Both the position numbers and the translations under genes were made by a program. From NCBI GenBank assembly GCA_913774355.1, contig CAJYGB010000016.1, positions 186,001 to 250,000 on the forward strand: a DNA stretch of 64,000 nt, given 5' to 3'. Shown piece by piece: positions 7,979 to 16,726 of the stretch. Each line of letters starts with the position of its first letter. The stretch's first letter is position 1. This stretch comes from an uncultured Chryseobacterium sp. (GTDB taxonomy: Bacteria > Bacteroidota > Bacteroidia > Flavobacteriales > Weeksellaceae). The notes below the pieces were generated by a model. It was not told where the DNA came from and ran no database searches. It worked only from the letters and a program-made list of their open reading frames with translations.

Positions 7979-8599
7979 TCAAACATATACCTTTCTGTTA
8001 ATGATTTTCAGATAATTTTCTTTTTCCAGCTGCTTTACGGTTCTTACTACCGTTTCTACCCTCAGTGCCGTAATAGAAGCGATCTGCTGCCTGGTAAGCG
8101 GCACTTCGTACGAAAACTTGCTCTGGTCTTCCCGGAAGCTTTTATGATAATCGAGCATTCCCTTGATCCTTGTTACCGGACGCAACGAGGAATTGTTTTC
8201 CAGCATGATGTATTTGTAATAGAGCCTTTCGGATAAAAACTTATTGATATCCCTTGAAATCTGGGGATGCTCATCCAGCATTTTGATAAAATCACTTTTA
8301 GGGAGCTTCAGAAGGGTACATTCTTCAAATGTCACGGCATTAACAGGATATGTCTGATCAATGAATAAAAGGAGCTCGCAAACACTCAGCCCTGCATCAA
8401 GAATGGCCAGAATAAGCTCTTTCCCCTCATCATTATAATGGTTCAGTTTAATTCTTCCTTTAACAACCTGATAATAGTATTTGGGATTATCTCCTTCCCG
8501 GAAAATAATATGAGAACGCTGAAGCGTTTCCTGCTCTGCTCCGTAAGCTCGTAAAAGTTCTTCTGATATCAGCATATATAAGGGTTTTAAAGATTGCAT
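7979..8599 (-). CDS. Crp/Fnr-family transcriptional regulator
   Basis: 206 residues: an N-terminal cyclic-nucleotide-binding-type beta-roll (about 25-115), a dimerisation helix (about 116-150) and a winged HTH (about 165-206). The recognition helix reads RVETVVR (180-186), with Glu and Arg where Fnr and Crp read the TGA core. Only two cysteines are present, so it is not an Fe-S sensor like Fnr. The Arg-Ser pair that holds cAMP in E. coli Crp is replaced by PVNA, so cAMP binding is doubtful. An internal ATG nine codons in (MLISEELLRAYG) is an alternative start. It is divergent from the sdhB-like gene, with two TATGA-N6-TCATA sites between them, so autoregulation is likely. Confidence 0.9.
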   Translation of the reverse strand: MQSLKPLYMLISEELLRAYGAEQETLQRSHIIFREGDNPKYYYQVVKGRIKLNHYNDEGKELILAILDAGLSVCELLLFIDQTYPVNAVTFEECTLLKLPKSDFIKMLDEHPQISRDINKFLSERLYYKYIMLENNSSLRPVTRIKGMLDYHKSFREDQSKFSYEVPLTRQQIASITALRVETVVRTVKQLEKENYLKIINRKVYV

Positions 8600-8656
8600 C
8601 CGCTACAGCAGATGTAGGGATTTTTAAATAAAATTAAACGTAAAAAACGGCAGTAT

Positions 8657-8672
8657 TATGATTGAGATCATA
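8657..8672. promoter_or_regulatory. Crp/Fnr-type palindrome (regulator side)
   Basis: Perfect TATGA-N6-TCATA, 58 bp upstream of the regulator start. A near-consensus -7 box on the minus strand (TACGTTTA, 8642-8635) lies 26 bp away, so binding would overlap the -33 region and more likely repress than activate. Confidence 0.65.
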
Positions 8673-8736
8673 AAGCAAATTCCTTGCCTTACACCTTTAT
8701 TTTTCTGTATTACTTAAATTAACTTTATCAGTAAAA

Positions 8737-8782
8737 TATGAGACTGCTCATAAAATCGTCAGTCTTTTTAAGCGTATTTTTA
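8737..8782 (+). promoter_or_regulatory. Crp/Fnr-type palindrome plus near-consensus -7 box (sdhB-like gene)
   Basis: Perfect TATGA-N6-TCATA at 8737-8752; TATTTTTA at 8775-8782 is one mismatch from TAnnTTTG with 34 bp between centres. It is placed to activate the gene at 8805. Confidence 0.6.
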
Positions 8783-8804
8783 AATCAACCAATCAAAATA
8801 TGCT

Positions 8805-9572
8805 ATGAACATACGCAAGAACTTAAACCTGACTTTAAAGATATGGCGGCAGAAAAACAGGAAGGCCAAAGGGCAATTTGAAATCTATAAAGTTTCGGAT
8901 ATTTCCACTGATGCTTCTTTCCTGGAGATGCTGGATATCCTTAACGAACAGCTGATTCTCGAAGACAGGGAGCCGGTGGCTTTTGATCACGACTGCCGCG
9001 AAGGCATCTGCGGGATGTGCTCTTTATACATCAATGGAAGGGCACATGGGCCGGATACCGGAATCACGACCTGCCAGCTTCATATGAGAATGTTCAGCGA
9101 CGGGGAAACCATCGTTATCGAACCCTGGAGGAGCATTGCTTTTCCGGTTATTAAAGATCTCATTACCGACCGTAGCGCTTTTGACAGAACCATGGCTGCC
9201 GGCGGATTTATTTCGGTGAACACTTCAGGGAATACGCTGGATGCCAATGCGATTGCCGTACCCAAAGAAGATGCCGACAAAGCGATGGATGCCGCTTCCT
9301 GTATCAGCTGTGGTGCCTGCGTGGCCTGCTGTCCGAACGGTGCTGCAATGTTATTTGTAGGGGCAAAAGTATCTCATTTAGCCCTGCTTCCGCAAGGTAA
9401 GGTAGAAGCCAAAAGAAGAGTGCTGAATATGGTGCAGGCTATGGATGAGGAAGGCTTCGGAAACTGCTCGGTAATCGGCGCCTGTGAAGTAGAATGCCCG
9501 AAAAAGATTTCTCTCGACAACATCACCCGGATGAACAGGGAATATATGGCTGCATGGCTTGCTACCAAGTAG
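8805..9572 (+). CDS. Orphan succinate dehydrogenase/fumarate reductase iron-sulfur subunit
   Basis: 255 residues, full length for the B subunit. The plant-type [2Fe-2S] ligands (CREGICGMC ... C) lie at about 66-88. The [4Fe-4S]/[3Fe-4S] region has [12 protein letters not shown] and later GACEVECP, all cysteines present. The enzyme normally needs a flavoprotein A subunit and a membrane anchor; neither is in this window, and the following 170 bp hold no gene. It may partner with subunits encoded elsewhere or work as an alternative B subunit under oxygen limitation, which fits the Crp/Fnr-type site in front of it. Membrane-peripheral, electron transfer. Confidence 0.85.
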   Translation: MNIRKNLNLTLKIWRQKNRKAKGQFEIYKVSDISTDASFLEMLDILNEQLILEDREPVAFDHDCREGICGMCSLYINGRAHGPDTGITTCQLHMRMFSDGETIVIEPWRSIAFPVIKDLITDRSAFDRTMAAGGFISVNTSGNTLDANAIAVPKEDADKAMDAASCISCGACVACCPNGAAMLFVGAKVSHLALLPQGKVEAKRRVLNMVQAMDEEGFGNCSVIGACEVECPKKISLDNITRMNREYMAAWLATK

Positions 9573-9680
9573 CGCAAAATGTCGAAAATCTCAGATGATT
9601 TATTAAAAAGAACATTGCCCAGGAAGAATGGATAAAGCAAATCAGATGTACTTCCAATAAAATTGAACTTCAACAAGAAA

Positions 9681-9702
9681 AACTCCTCAAAACTGAGGAG
9701 TT
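9681..9702 (-). terminator. Terminator of the 199-residue gene
   Basis: 9-bp perfect stem AACTCCTCA/TGAGGAGTT with AAAC loop; the T-run follows on the minus strand, so it ends the gene at 9740-10339. Confidence 0.8.
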
Positions 9703-9739
9703 AAAGAAAAGTAAATGGGTCTGAAAATTATAGGTGTGA

Positions 9740-10339
9740 TTAAAATTTCAATAGTCCTTCAGCGAGGCTTTTCCAATGTATTTTACTGAATCCGAATATC
9801 CCGCCAATGCCAATAAAGAAATTTCTTATTTTGTCTGAAAAACCGGTGTTGAAGTTCGGTCTTTCATTCCTTCCGTAAACCCCAACCTTTAAGGTATTTC
9901 CCTCTTTTGAAATCATAAAGTTGGACGTGGCCGCAGCACTGTAAAAATGGGCTATATTCCCATTGCGCTTCTGCGGTTCTTTGCTGGGCCTGCACATCAT
10001 CATGTAAGATTCAAAAGTACCGGTTTCTCTGTGGGACAGATAAATGATTTCCACCCAGTCGTATCCTTCCTTCTGGTTTGCAGGCCCCGGAATTTCTATT
10101 CTTATAAAATCCCCTTTTTCGGGCATTCGGTTTGCCGGCTTTCCGAAAGAATCGAAATGTCTGAAATCCGCCGACGCCCCTCCGGCATACGACTTCCATT
10201 GATTGATGGAAAAAAAACGCTGCTTAAGGATATCAAATTTTAAATCCGCATCCATGTCCGTACAGGGTCTGGTATTTTCACTGTCATGGAATCCGCCTTT
10301 CTTCTGAATAGGAACTCCCGGAATATGTTTCGGCTTCAT
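9740..10339 (-). CDS. Conserved hypothetical protein (199 residues)
   Basis: No family is recognised. The start (MKPKHIPGVPIQKKGGFHDSE) is probably cytoplasmic. The middle is rich in aromatic residues (DWVEIIYLSHRETGTFESYMMM), and the C-terminus carries a short hydrophobic stretch (NFFIGIGGIFGF, about 175-186) too short to be a sure membrane span. The gene is a single transcription unit: a perfect -7 box with a Crp/Fnr-type site at the activation distance upstream and a terminator 38 nt downstream. This makes it a likely member of the same stress or oxygen regulon. Confidence 0.65.
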   Translation of the reverse strand: MKPKHIPGVPIQKKGGFHDSENTRPCTDMDADLKFDILKQRFFSINQWKSYAGGASADFRHFDSFGKPANRMPEKGDFIRIEIPGPANQKEGYDWVEIIYLSHRETGTFESYMMMCRPSKEPQKRNGNIAHFYSAAATSNFMISKEGNTLKVGVYGRNERPNFNTGFSDKIRNFFIGIGGIFGFSKIHWKSLAEGLLKF

Positions 10340-10361
10340 AATCTTTTCGTTGTGGTCTTTA

Positions 10362-10406
10362 CAAATTTAACATCCACTATTGGAAATTATTATGAGCAGG
10401 ATCACA
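10362..10406 (-). promoter_or_regulatory. Crp/Fnr-type site plus -7 box (promoter C)
   Basis: On the plus strand TATGA-N6-TCACA at 10391-10406. On the minus strand TAAATTTG (perfect TAnnTTTG) at 10369-10362. Centre distance is exactly 33 bp, as in promoters A and B; ATG at 10339. Confidence 0.75.
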
Positions 10407-10428
10407 ATAGACGGCATAAATCGGCCTT

Positions 10429-10444
10429 CTTGATTGTAATCATA
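10429..10444. promoter_or_regulatory. Second Crp/Fnr-like palindrome
   Basis: CTTGA-N6-TCATA (core TTGAT-N4-ATCAT), 38 bp from the site of promoter C. It has no -7 box at 33 bp on either side. It could be an upstream accessory site. The remaining gap to the cinA-like gene (10445-10780) shows no convincing gene. Confidence 0.45.
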
Positions 10445-10780
10445 ACTTTATCCGGTATTAATCACGAAATTCGGGTTACTGATTCACAAAAACTTCCGCC
10501 AGCCTTATTTGTCATGGAAGAAATGAAGCATTATGAGTATGAGAAAGGTTTTTTCTGACAGATTTAAAAATCGGATGTTTTACTTTACGGAATGTGAAGG
10601 AAGTTCTGCCACAGCACCAATCCCTATTAGAAGCCGGATTTCTCTTAAGCCCTGTATTTGGGTTGTCCGGATCCCGCCACCGATTTTAACTGCAACCACG
10701 ATTACTCTTTTTCTATCATACCATGAACGCTTGCGGAAGGCACTTCCTGACTTTTTATGTATTAACAAAATATATTGATT

Positions 10781-11293
10781 ATGAACCTCCAGAAAGATTT
10801 ATTAGAATGTATCGGAAACTATCTGCAGGCATCCGAGGAGACCGTTGCTACCGCAGAAAGCGTTACTGCGGGGTTTTTACAGTTTTCTTTTTCACAGGTC
10901 AAGGATGCTTCAAAAATTTTTAAGGGCGGGATCACCGTCTATACCCTGGAAGAAAAAGTGAAGTTTCTGCAGGTCGACGAAAAGGAAGCGGAAGCCTGTG
11001 ACTGTGTATCGCAGAATATTTCGGATACCATGGCCCTGAACGTGGCCAAATTATTCAATACCGACTGGGGAATGGCCATCACAGGTTATGCCACGCCCGT
11101 CGAAAAATCAGATTTCAAATTATTTGCCTACTTCTCATTCGCTTATCAGGGCAAGGTTGTTCTTTCCCGGAAAATGGATCTGAATTCCAGAAAAGACTCC
11201 ATCAGCGCACAGCTCTGCTACAGCGAATTTATGCTGGAATGCCTGAAGGTAGAAATAGAAAACCAGCAGATCCGGAAAGAAGAGGAATCTTAA
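10781..11293 (+). CDS. CinA-family nicotinamide-nucleotide amidase-like protein
   Basis: 170 residues from ATG 10781 (MNLQKDLLECIGNYLQ); a TTG two codons earlier is in frame but less likely. This is the stand-alone C-terminal domain of CinA: VATAESVTAGFLQFSFSQ (about 20-37), FKGGITVYTLEEKVKFL and TDWGMAITGYATP (the Gly-rich site). The family deamidates NMN in pyridine nucleotide salvage, though stand-alone copies in Bacteroidota are not all characterised. It is followed by the SDR (40 nt) and amylase (7 nt) genes on the same strand, probably one transcript. Confidence 0.85.
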   Translation: MNLQKDLLECIGNYLQASEETVATAESVTAGFLQFSFSQVKDASKIFKGGITVYTLEEKVKFLQVDEKEAEACDCVSQNISDTMALNVAKLFNTDWGMAITGYATPVEKSDFKLFAYFSFAYQGKVVLSRKMDLNSRKDSISAQLCYSEFMLECLKVEIENQQIRKEEES

Positions 11294-11332
11294 CGATCCA
11301 TTAACTCATCATCAACACCACAAATATTATCT

Positions 11333-12085
11333 ATGGAAAACTTACAGCTAAAGGACAAAAATGTATTTATCACCGGAGCCGCTACGGGCATAGGAAAAGC
11401 AACGGCTTTACTATTTGCCAGGGAAGGCGCCCATATTTCTTTCATACATTATCAAGACACGGAAGATGCAGAAGCCACAAAAAATGAAATTACGGCTTTG
11501 GGCAGAAAAGCTTTGCATTTTGACGGGGATATCAACGATACGGAATTCGGTAAACAGGCGGTAGAAAAAACCGTTTCGGAATTTGGGGGAATCGATATCC
11601 TGATCAATAATGCCGGGACCCAGTTTCCTACGGAAAGTATTGCAGACCTGGAAGAAGAAAAGGTGAGAAAAACGTTCAACTCAAATATTATCGGAATGAT
11701 TTTGCTGACGAAGGCCGTGTTTCCGTACCTGAAACAAGGCAGCTCTATTATTAACACGACATCAGCCGTCGCATATCTGGGGCATGAGGAACTGGTGGAT
11801 TATTCGGCAACAAAAGGAGCCATTGTTTCCTTTACGAGGTCTCTTGCCCTGCAGGCAAAGTCTAAGGGAATCCGCGTCAATGCGGTAGCTCCCGGACCTG
11901 TGGCTACACCGCTTACAGAAAAGACCTTCGGAGAGGAGGAGGAAGATTACAGCAAACCGCCACTGAAGCGAAACGCTTCCCCTGAAGAGATCGCCTCCTG
12001 TTTTTTATTTTTAGCAACCGATGCTGCTGCACAGATGACCGGGCAGGTGCTGCATCCGAACGGAGGATTAATTGTAAACGGATAA
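11333..12085 (+). CDS. SDR-family NAD(P)-dependent oxidoreductase
   Basis: 250 residues, classical short-chain dehydrogenase. The cofactor loop TGAATGIGKA is at about 14-23, NNAG at about 92-95, the catalytic Ser is in NTTSAVAY and the YSATK Tyr/Lys pair at about 155-159, then the PGPVATPLTE segment. It resembles the YdaD/YhdF general-stress group but lacks the usual N-terminal extension of about 40 residues. Substrate unknown. It sits between cinA-like and amylase genes in the stress island. Confidence 0.85.
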   Translation: MENLQLKDKNVFITGAATGIGKATALLFAREGAHISFIHYQDTEDAEATKNEITALGRKALHFDGDINDTEFGKQAVEKTVSEFGGIDILINNAGTQFPTESIADLEEEKVRKTFNSNIIGMILLTKAVFPYLKQGSSIINTTSAVAYLGHEELVDYSATKGAIVSFTRSLALQAKSKGIRVNAVAPGPVATPLTEKTFGEEEEDYSKPPLKRNASPEEIASCFLFLATDAAAQMTGQVLHPNGGLIVNG

Positions 12086-12091
12086 TCCGAT

Positions 12092-13556
12092 ATGAACGGA
12101 GTTATGATACAATATTTCCACTGGTACCATCCGGGGGATCTGTGGAATGAATTTGCTGACCGGGTAATCCTTTTAAAAGACCTGGGCTTTACAGCCGCAT
12201 GGCTGCCGCCTGCAACCAAAGGTGACCTGGGTACGGAAGGACGCGGATACGACCTTTATGATCTGTACGATCTCGGCGAGTTTGACCAAAAAGGCGGAGT
12301 TCCCACAAGATATGGTACCAGGGAAGAATACCTGAATGCCATTGAGAAAGCCCATGAAGCCGGCATTTCGGTATATGCCGACATTGTGCTGAACCACAGG
12401 ATGGGCGGTGATGAGAACGAATGGATCACCGTACATGAAGTGGATGAAAATAACCGGAATAATATTATTTCCGAACCCTTTGATGTTTCTGCAAACACCC
12501 GGTTTACCTTTCCCGCAAGAAAAGGCAAATATTCTGATTTTATCTGGAATTACCGCTGCTTCAGCGGGATCGATACTGCATGGAAAAACAGAAAAAAAAA
12601 TAACCGGGATTTTTAAAATCCACAATGAATACGGTACGGAATGGACGGATGACGTAAGCCATCAGCTGGGAAATTACGACTACCTCATGGGCGCTGATGT
12701 GGAATACCGGAACCCCCACGTCATCCAGGAAATGAAAAACTGGATCCGCTGGTATTTTGAAACCACAAAAGTTGACGGATTCCGACTGGATGCATTGAAG
12801 CATATTTCTTCAGACTTCCTTAACGTACATTAAAACAGAAGTGAGCCCCGATTGCTACATCCTGGGGGAATTCTGGAAGGATGATGCGGAAAAAATAGGG
12901 ATCTTCTCCGACAAGATGGATGAGCTGATTTCCTGTTTTGACGCACCGTTGCATTACAATTTTTTCAGGGCGTCGGAAGAGGGCAGCGATTATGATCTCA
13001 GACGGATTTTAACGGGAAGCCTTTTGGAAAAAAGACCTCTATATTCAGTTTCCTTTGTGGAAATCATGATACGCAGCAGCTGCAGGCCTTGGAATCGACC
13101 GTAAAAGACTGGTTCAAACCTTTGGCTTATGCCATTATCCTGCTTTCGGAAGAAGCTTATCCGTGTGTTTTTTACCCCGATCTTTTCGGCGCGGAATATA
13201 CGGATATCAAAGATGGTGAAGAAATCAATATTGTCATGCCCAAAGTTGAAATTCTTCCCGCTTTACTAAAAGCCAGGCATCAGTTTGCCTATGGTGAACA
13301 GATCCGTTATTTTGACCACCCAAACTGTATTGCCTGGGTGAGGAAAGGTGATGAAGACCATTCAGTATGTGTCACGATTATTTCAAACAGCGAAGAAGGC
13401 AGTAAGGAAATTGAAATCGGTAAAGAGTATGCCTATGCCGTATTTAAAGATTTCCTTGGCTACAGGAACGATGAGGTTACAGCAGATGGAAACGGAAAAG
13501 CTGTTTTCAGGGTCAATGCCCGTTCGGTAAGCGTTTGGGTACGGTCTGATGCGTGA
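12092..13556 (+). pseudogene. Cytoplasmic alpha-amylase (GH13), three frame disruptions
   Basis: The region encodes a full-length (about 485-residue) GH13 amylase spread over different frames. (1) At 12592-12600 a nine-A run has one A too many. (2) At about 12825 the frame breaks between DFLN and YIKTEV; compared with the family pattern FxxEWIxxV about 11 nt seem deleted. (3) At about 13061 VENHDT is read as VEIMI because one A is missing. The three catalytic carboxylates are still encoded (GFRLDALKH, YILGEFW, VENHDTQ). Two of the lesions are homopolymer events that could be sequencing errors; the second is not, so a real pseudogene is favoured. It follows the SDR gene by 7 nt. Confidence 0.85.
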
Positions 13557-13804
13557 TCACGGCTGAATATTCAGAAGCAGCTCTTCCATATTGCGGATAA
13601 TTTGATTGCCATCATCCCCTGCTGTGACAGCAAGAAATATAAGGAACTACATAATCCGTCATTAATAAATCAAAAAAAACTTTACCCCTTGCTTTCCATA
13701 TAGCAGAGGCATTTTTTTGGGTAGTATTTGATTACATCAATCTCCATGACTTCTGCTGATCTGAAGATTAAAACCAATCAACCGGCAAGATGCAAAACCA
13801 ATCA

Positions 13805-15529
13805 CTACAATATTCTGTACACCGGATACTGGCGGAAAGTCTTTTCTTCAAAGTACGGCGAATTCCTGTAGATCCAGTCCAGCTGGTCGGTGCCGTCTTC
13901 TGCAAACTTTGGGTCGGATGCTTTTTTGGATTCGAATTTCTGCTTTAAAGTTTTATCCTTTTTCAGCAGTTCAGCCGCCGTATCCTCAAAAATGTAGGCG
14001 GAATAATATTCTTTCTGTGCTAAAATACCATCGAAGAAATTCCAGTTGAAGAACGAATCCAGCGCTTCCGGTTCCAGGGTTTCGATGAGGTATTTAACAC
14101 CTTCCTGATTGGTTGGGGCCAGATAATCTCCCGCTGAAAACAGGATACTTCTGTTTGACTTGTCAACCGTCGTTTCAGAATGCGGATAATGTCCTTCATA
14201 AGCGTTTTTAGCCGTCTTGAAATCGTTGATTGTATAGGATTCTACGGCAATGGTACTGTCTTTTTGGATCGGCTTCATCCGGATCCCGTTTCTTCTGAGC
14301 TCTTCAATCACCCGATATTGTGACTGGGGAATAACGTAATATTCCGGAATGGTAATAAATCCTGTCGGAACGGCTGTCGTAAAGAGCTTGATGTTTTTCG
14401 TAAAGGGTTTGTTCCGGTCATAATACAGCCTTGGCTTCCCGGAAATTTCGCTCGGTTTGTATTTTCCTTCATAGCCTTTGAAATCCATGGTCGTGTATTT
14501 CGTAGAATCAATTTTCCAACGGATGCCGTAGGATTTTCCGGCCTGGTATTGTTTCAGGTTTTCTGTTCTGAGCTGCTTGATTTTCCGATATTCTTTATCC
14601 AGGTTTTGCAGGTTCACCAGCATGTATTGGTAAGTAGCATCTACTCTTTTGTCATAAGGTTTCAGCATATGGGTTTCCGGCATCGTCGACAGGGCATTGA
14701 ACAGCGAAGCATAGCCGGTAGAATATCGTGGCGAATCTTCAAAAGCAGCAAATCCGATGTCCGGAACATCCCCGTGGATATTGACGTACGGTGTGCTTTC
14801 GTAGCCGATTTTCTTTAAATCTTCCAGGTTTTTCGCCTGATAGGTGGTGTAAAAATAATTTCCGAGCACGTTTCCCAACCGTTCCTTGAACGTTGAAATG
14901 TAGGTAAAGGTGTATTGGTAATCGGCTCCGTTGCTCACGTGGTTATCGATGAAGACATCCGGCTTCAGCCACTGGTAAATTTCCTGGAAGCTTCTGGCAT
15001 TTTTCGTATCGGCTTTAATGAAATCCCTGTTCAGATCGAAATTCCGTGCATTTCCCCTGAAACCATACGCTTCGGGCCCGTTCTGGTTCGCTCTGGAAAA
15101 GGAACCGCGGTTAAGCATTCCGCTGACGTTATAGGCAGCAATGGCGGCCACGATGAAATTCCGGGGAGTTTTGATTTTCCCGATGGCCAGATCCCGCATG
15201 AGCATCATGGTCGCATCGATTCCGTCCGGCTCGCCGGGATGGATGCCGTTGTTGACGAAGAGCACCGCTTTGTCTTTTCTGAGTTCTTCCATTTTCTTTT
15301 CCGGAAATGGGTTGTAAAGCACCACATAGATAGGCTTCCCGTTGTCATCCTCCCCTTTTTTAAGGTATTGAATGCTCTTGAAATTTTTCGCCAGATTTTG
15401 GTACCATGCATTCATTTCGTCATAGGTTACGGTTTGGTTGCCATTGCCTTTTTCATAAGGGGTTTTGAAATGGGTTTGGGAAAATAAAAGAGAGGAAGCC
15501 AGAAGGAATAGAAGCGGGTTCAGTTTCAT
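13805..15529 (-). CDS. M14-family zinc carboxypeptidase, secreted
   Basis: 574 residues with a signal peptide (MKLNPLLFLLASSLLFSQ). The first two zinc ligands are in HPGE (His97, Glu100), the third His in FIDNHVSNGADYQYT, and the catalytic Glu is probably that of MPETHM. This is the flavobacterial M14 peptidase type that releases C-terminal residues or cleaves cell-wall peptides; it is likely periplasmic or outer-membrane associated. No C-terminal type IX sorting domain is visible. The gene is monocistronic, 275 bp from the ADP-ribose operon end. Confidence 0.9.
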   Translation of the reverse strand: MKLNPLLFLLASSLLFSQTHFKTPYEKGNGNQTVTYDEMNAWYQNLAKNFKSIQYLKKGEDDNGKPIYVVLYNPFPEKKMEELRKDKAVLFVNNGIHPGEPDGIDATMMLMRDLAIGKIKTPRNFIVAAIAAYNVSGMLNRGSFSRANQNGPEAYGFRGNARNFDLNRDFIKADTKNARSFQEIYQWLKPDVFIDNHVSNGADYQYTFTYISTFKERLGNVLGNYFYTTYQAKNLEDLKKIGYESTPYVNIHGDVPDIGFAAFEDSPRYSTGYASLFNALSTMPETHMLKPYDKRVDATYQYMLVNLQNLDKEYRKIKQLRTENLKQYQAGKSYGIRWKIDSTKYTTMDFKGYEGKYKPSEISGKPRLYYDRNKPFTKNIKLFTTAVPTGFITIPEYYVIPQSQYRVIEELRRNGIRMKPIQKDSTIAVESYTINDFKTAKNAYEGHYPHSETTVDKSNRSILFSAGDYLAPTNQEGVKYLIETLEPEALDSFFNWNFFDGILAQKEYYSAYIFEDTAAELLKKDKTLKQKFESKKASDPKFAEDGTDQLDWIYRNSPYFEEKTFRQYPVYRIL

Positions 15530-15584
15530 TGATGGAGGTTTAAGGCTTCAAAAGTAGTTAAAGTTTTGGGATTTAAGCGGGAAG

Positions 15585-15690
15585 AGGGAAGCTGGATGCC
15601 GGAAGTTTTGATATTAAGTGTAAATGACCACCCCCGTCTCCGGCCTTTGGCCGGAGCCACTCCTCCGAAGGAAGGGAATTTCGATTAAGC
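15585..15690. repeat. Dispersed intergenic repeat with palindrome
   Basis: A 22-bp stretch (15585-15606, core GGGAAGCTGGATGC) recurs with one mismatch at 46444-46465. It is followed by a perfect palindrome CTCCGGCC-TTT-GGCCGGAG (15638-15656) and a second imperfect one (about 15660-15677). The layout resembles REP-type elements common between flavobacterial genes. Confidence 0.65.
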
Positions 15691-15774
15691 ATTGAAATTC
15701 AGTTATATAAAATAACAATCAGGGGATATGTCGTTTAAACTGCTAGGTGAAAGAATACTCTTAACAGGTTTAAT

Positions 15775-16509
15775 TTAATCTTTATTCCTTCCTTTTTCAT
15801 CCGGATATAAAGACGGAAGCGGGCCGCTCTGCCAGAATTCCTTGGTATCAACATCTATAATGGTGAGAGATCCTGTAAAGGCCGCTCCGGTGTCCAGGTT
15901 CCAGACATTTGCTTTGTTCACGGGCTCTTTGCTGCCAAGATGCAAGGTCGGTGTATGGCCGATAAAGATTTCGTTGTACAGAAGCAGCCTTTTAGGATAA
16001 AGTTCGGAGTTTTTGGATAACTTTTTATCCATTGCTACAGCGGTTTCCCACAACGTACGGTCCCAGCGGTAATTGCTGGAATAGACTTCCTTTTCAGGAC
16101 CGTGCATAGAAGAATAGCCGGCATGGATAAACAGCCGGTTTTCCGCATCCACATGATAATTTTTCATCCGCTGGAAAAATTCCAGGTGCATTTCCAGTTC
16201 GTCCAACGAATAAGCGGAATAGCTGTCGACTGTACTTTTTCCACCGTTAAACAGCCAGACGTCTTCACTTTTCCCGAAAGAGAGCCAGTCTTCGCACCAG
16301 GCATCATGGTTGCCTTTGATGAAGATACATTCCTGCTTTTCAGACAATTCGATTAAAAACCGGATCACCCGAGAAGACTCGCTCCAGCCGTCGACATAAT
16401 CGCCCAGGAAAATTAGGGTGTCATTTTCTTTCACCCCCGCTTTATCCAAAACCTGTTCCAGCGCTTTAAAGCCTCCGTGGATATCGCCTATGGCTAATGT
16501 TCTTTTCAT
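15775..16509 (-). CDS. Calcineurin-type metallophosphoesterase (PrpE/ApaH-like)
   Basis: 244 residues carrying the PPP-superfamily signature in order: GDIHGG (7-12), GDYVDGWSESS, KGNHDAW, then IGHTPT. Relatives hydrolyse dinucleoside polyphosphates or phosphoproteins. It is the last gene of the ADP-ribose operon; its ATG overlaps (ATGA) the stop of the small frameshifted gene upstream. In that context it could remove phosphate from ADP-ribose 1''-phosphate or 2',3'-cyclic products, but that is inference. Cytoplasmic. Confidence 0.85.
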   Translation of the reverse strand: MKRTLAIGDIHGGFKALEQVLDKAGVKENDTLIFLGDYVDGWSESSRVIRFLIELSEKQECIFIKGNHDAWCEDWLSFGKSEDVWLFNGGKSTVDSYSAYSLDELEMHLEFFQRMKNYHVDAENRLFIHAGYSSMHGPEKEVYSSNYRWDRTLWETAVAMDKKLSKNSELYPKRLLLYNEIFIGHTPTLHLGSKEPVNKANVWNLDTGAAFTGSLTIIDVDTKEFWQSGPLPSLYPDEKGRNKD

Positions 16510-16726
16510 TTAAATCTATTATGGTAATTCGGACAGGACTCAACAATTTCCATGGCTTCCGTCAACCGGCAGTTTTTACGCTCAATGATAAAATATAGAA
16601 CGTGCACGGTTCCTGCACCTTTCGCAAAAAGCTCATTCACTTCTTTTCTAAATTCTCTTTTTCAGGACAAAAGTTTTTTACTTCTTCTTCAAATTCTTCA
16701 GTCTTTGTTCCTGATATATTTAGCAT
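16506..16726 (-). pseudogene. Small gene between kptA and the phosphoesterase gene, one-base frameshift
   Basis: Not visible as one frame. An ATG at 16726 inside the 3' end of kptA opens MLNISGTKTEEFEEEVKNFCPEK. One base short in a five-A run (about 16657) the sense continues as EFRKEVNELFAKG, then a hydrophobic stretch VHVLYFII, then RLTEAMEIVESCPNYHNRFK and TGA. That TGA overlaps the next gene's ATG as ATGA. Adding one A gives a protein of 73 residues with overlaps on both sides, exactly the spacing style of this operon. I do not recognise the family. Whether the shift is real or an assembly error cannot be told. Confidence 0.6.

Noticed and set aside
10286..10778. Several plus-strand frames of 66-98 codons
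   Set aside because: They overlap the start or promoter of the 199-residue gene or the cinA-like start and have no coherent composition.
12408..13104. Separate genes within the amylase region
   Set aside because: All pieces align in order to one GH13 amylase and break at frame lesions.
13737..13756. TTGATTACATCAA as a further Crp/Fnr site
   Set aside because: Spacing between TGA and TCA is 5, not 6, and no -7 box lies at 33 bp.
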